DNA from: Parapristionchus giblindavisi
Lineage: Eukaryota; Nematoda; Chromadorea; Rhabditida; Diplogasteridae
DNA: 64,000 nucleotides
NCBI GenBank assembly: GCA_943737045.1
Contig: CALSFV010000332.1
Coordinates: forward strand, 271,722 to 335,721
Direction: 5' to 3'
This document shows, one piece after another, positions 63,299-64,000 of the stretch. The position numbers and the translations under genes were made by a program. Numbering within the stretch: the first letter of the stretch is position 1; each line of letters begins with the position of its first letter. The notes under the pieces are model-generated. The model searched no databases and was not told the origin of the DNA. It saw nothing but the letters and a program-made list of their open reading frames with translations.

Positions 63299-64000
63299 TT
63301 ATTCATTTATTGATTGATTTATTGATTGAGAACAATATGTTCTATCATTCATAAGTTTGATTAGCAGTTGAATGAGTAGAGAATGATTGAAAGTAAATGA
63401 ATCTCTGTTAATCTTCATTTCTCAATCTCTTATTCTATTTGTATTGTTATATCTCTAATCCTTTATCCTATCTACCATCTCTATTCATCCTTCTCTACAA
63501 TATTCTATCTCTCTCCATTCTTTGGGGTTGGCCTCCCAGTTAATAATGGATTAAAGTGGTGTGGGGTATTAGTGGATAATGGTCTATTCTCGATTAATTC
63601 TGTCTAATCTCTTCTATCAATCAACTTCTTCATCATTCCATTATATCTTATTCTTTTGTATCTTCTATAATATTCTTCTATCGTTTCTTCTGTTCTTTCC
63701 ATCATTAATTGTTGATCACTTTTGACTCTTTCCTCTTCTATCTCTCATTAAACTCACTACAATATCATCTTCTCTCCTCCATCTTCATTCAGATAATCAG
63801 AATTGATGATCAATCTATCTATATCATTACTTACATATTAGTCATCTTACTTCTGATACAGCATGTCTATTTGCATTTGTACCCTCCATCCCCCTCTCTA
63901 CCTCTCCTTCTCTCTCCCTCTCCCTCTCCCTCTTGTTTACATAAATCTCTCGATATTCGTGGTAGTTTTCTCCTTTGTATGGAGAGGATCAACCTTGTCA
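63299..64000. other. Low-complexity intergenic or intronic end region
   Basis: Pyrimidine-rich on the plus strand, ending with a CTCTCCCTCTCCCTCTC tract (63900-63930) related to the GGGAGA repeats elsewhere in the window. No exon seen. Confidence 0.5.

Overview
This is AT-rich eukaryotic nuclear DNA, almost certainly from a free-living-type nematode. The grounds are many short introns (mostly 40-60 bp), a nematode cuticle collagen, two DB-module secreted proteins, Tc1-like elements with C. elegans-like termini, and splice acceptors placed directly upstream of several start codons, as expected with spliced-leader trans-splicing. I name no species. Exon borders were read by eye from splice sites and reading-frame continuity, so CDS coordinates run from start codon to stop codon and include introns.

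Layout. 0-5.2 kb: 3' half of a HEATR1/UTP10 gene (ribosome biogenesis), with a 1.07 kb foldback element in an intron and a 1.6 kb foldback element 21 bp after its stop. 7.2-10.5 kb: a secreted phospholipase A2-like gene and an unrecognised secreted protein. 11.4-17.1 kb (minus): an acetylcholinesterase whose introns carry four different inverted-repeat elements. 17.1-23.2 kb: mostly gene-free polypurine/polypyrimidine DNA, including a 1.55 kb (GGGAGA)n array. 23.3-29.2 kb: a small orphan gene and a CEP104 homologue (cilium tip). 29.4-31.9 kb (minus): a phospholipase B-like protein. 32.2-33.6 kb: a degenerate Tc1 element with inverted arms. 33.9-36.1 kb: two small basic proteins in close tandem. 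37.2-40.2 kb: two DB-module paralogues. 40.4-41.8 kb (minus): a two-PDZ protein. 42.8-44.7 kb: mitochondrial 2-oxoglutarate carrier. 45.5-47.7 kb: mitochondrial ribosomal protein L41 followed by DJ-1. 48.4-54.3 kb: succinate dehydrogenase subunit D followed by the ZCCHC4 rRNA m6A methyltransferase. 54.7-56.1 kb: cuticle collagen. 56.5-57.1 kb (minus): LYRM5/ETFRF1. 57.8-58.7 kb: a 176-bp tandem repeat. 58.8-61.0 kb (minus): an SLC17-like transporter. 61-64 kb: no confident gene.

How the genes fit together. The 42.8-57.1 kb interval is strikingly mitochondrial (oxoglutarate carrier, mL41, DJ-1, SDHD, LYRM5). MRPL41/DJ-1 and SDHD/ZCCHC4 are close, co-directional pairs that could be operons. Otherwise the neighbours look functionally unrelated.

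The most unusual property of the window is its load of near-palindromic non-autonomous DNA elements. At least eight inverted-repeat elements lie inside introns, so many host pre-mRNAs here should carry long hairpins. Two of these elements contain tRNA-like pol III promoter remnants. I saw no bacterial-type system, CRISPR array or intact transposase. The candidates most worth follow-up are the intronic foldback elements, the tRNA-containing foldbacks, the G4-prone satellite, the 176-bp coding-like tandem repeat and the recurrent GAG 3' splice sites.
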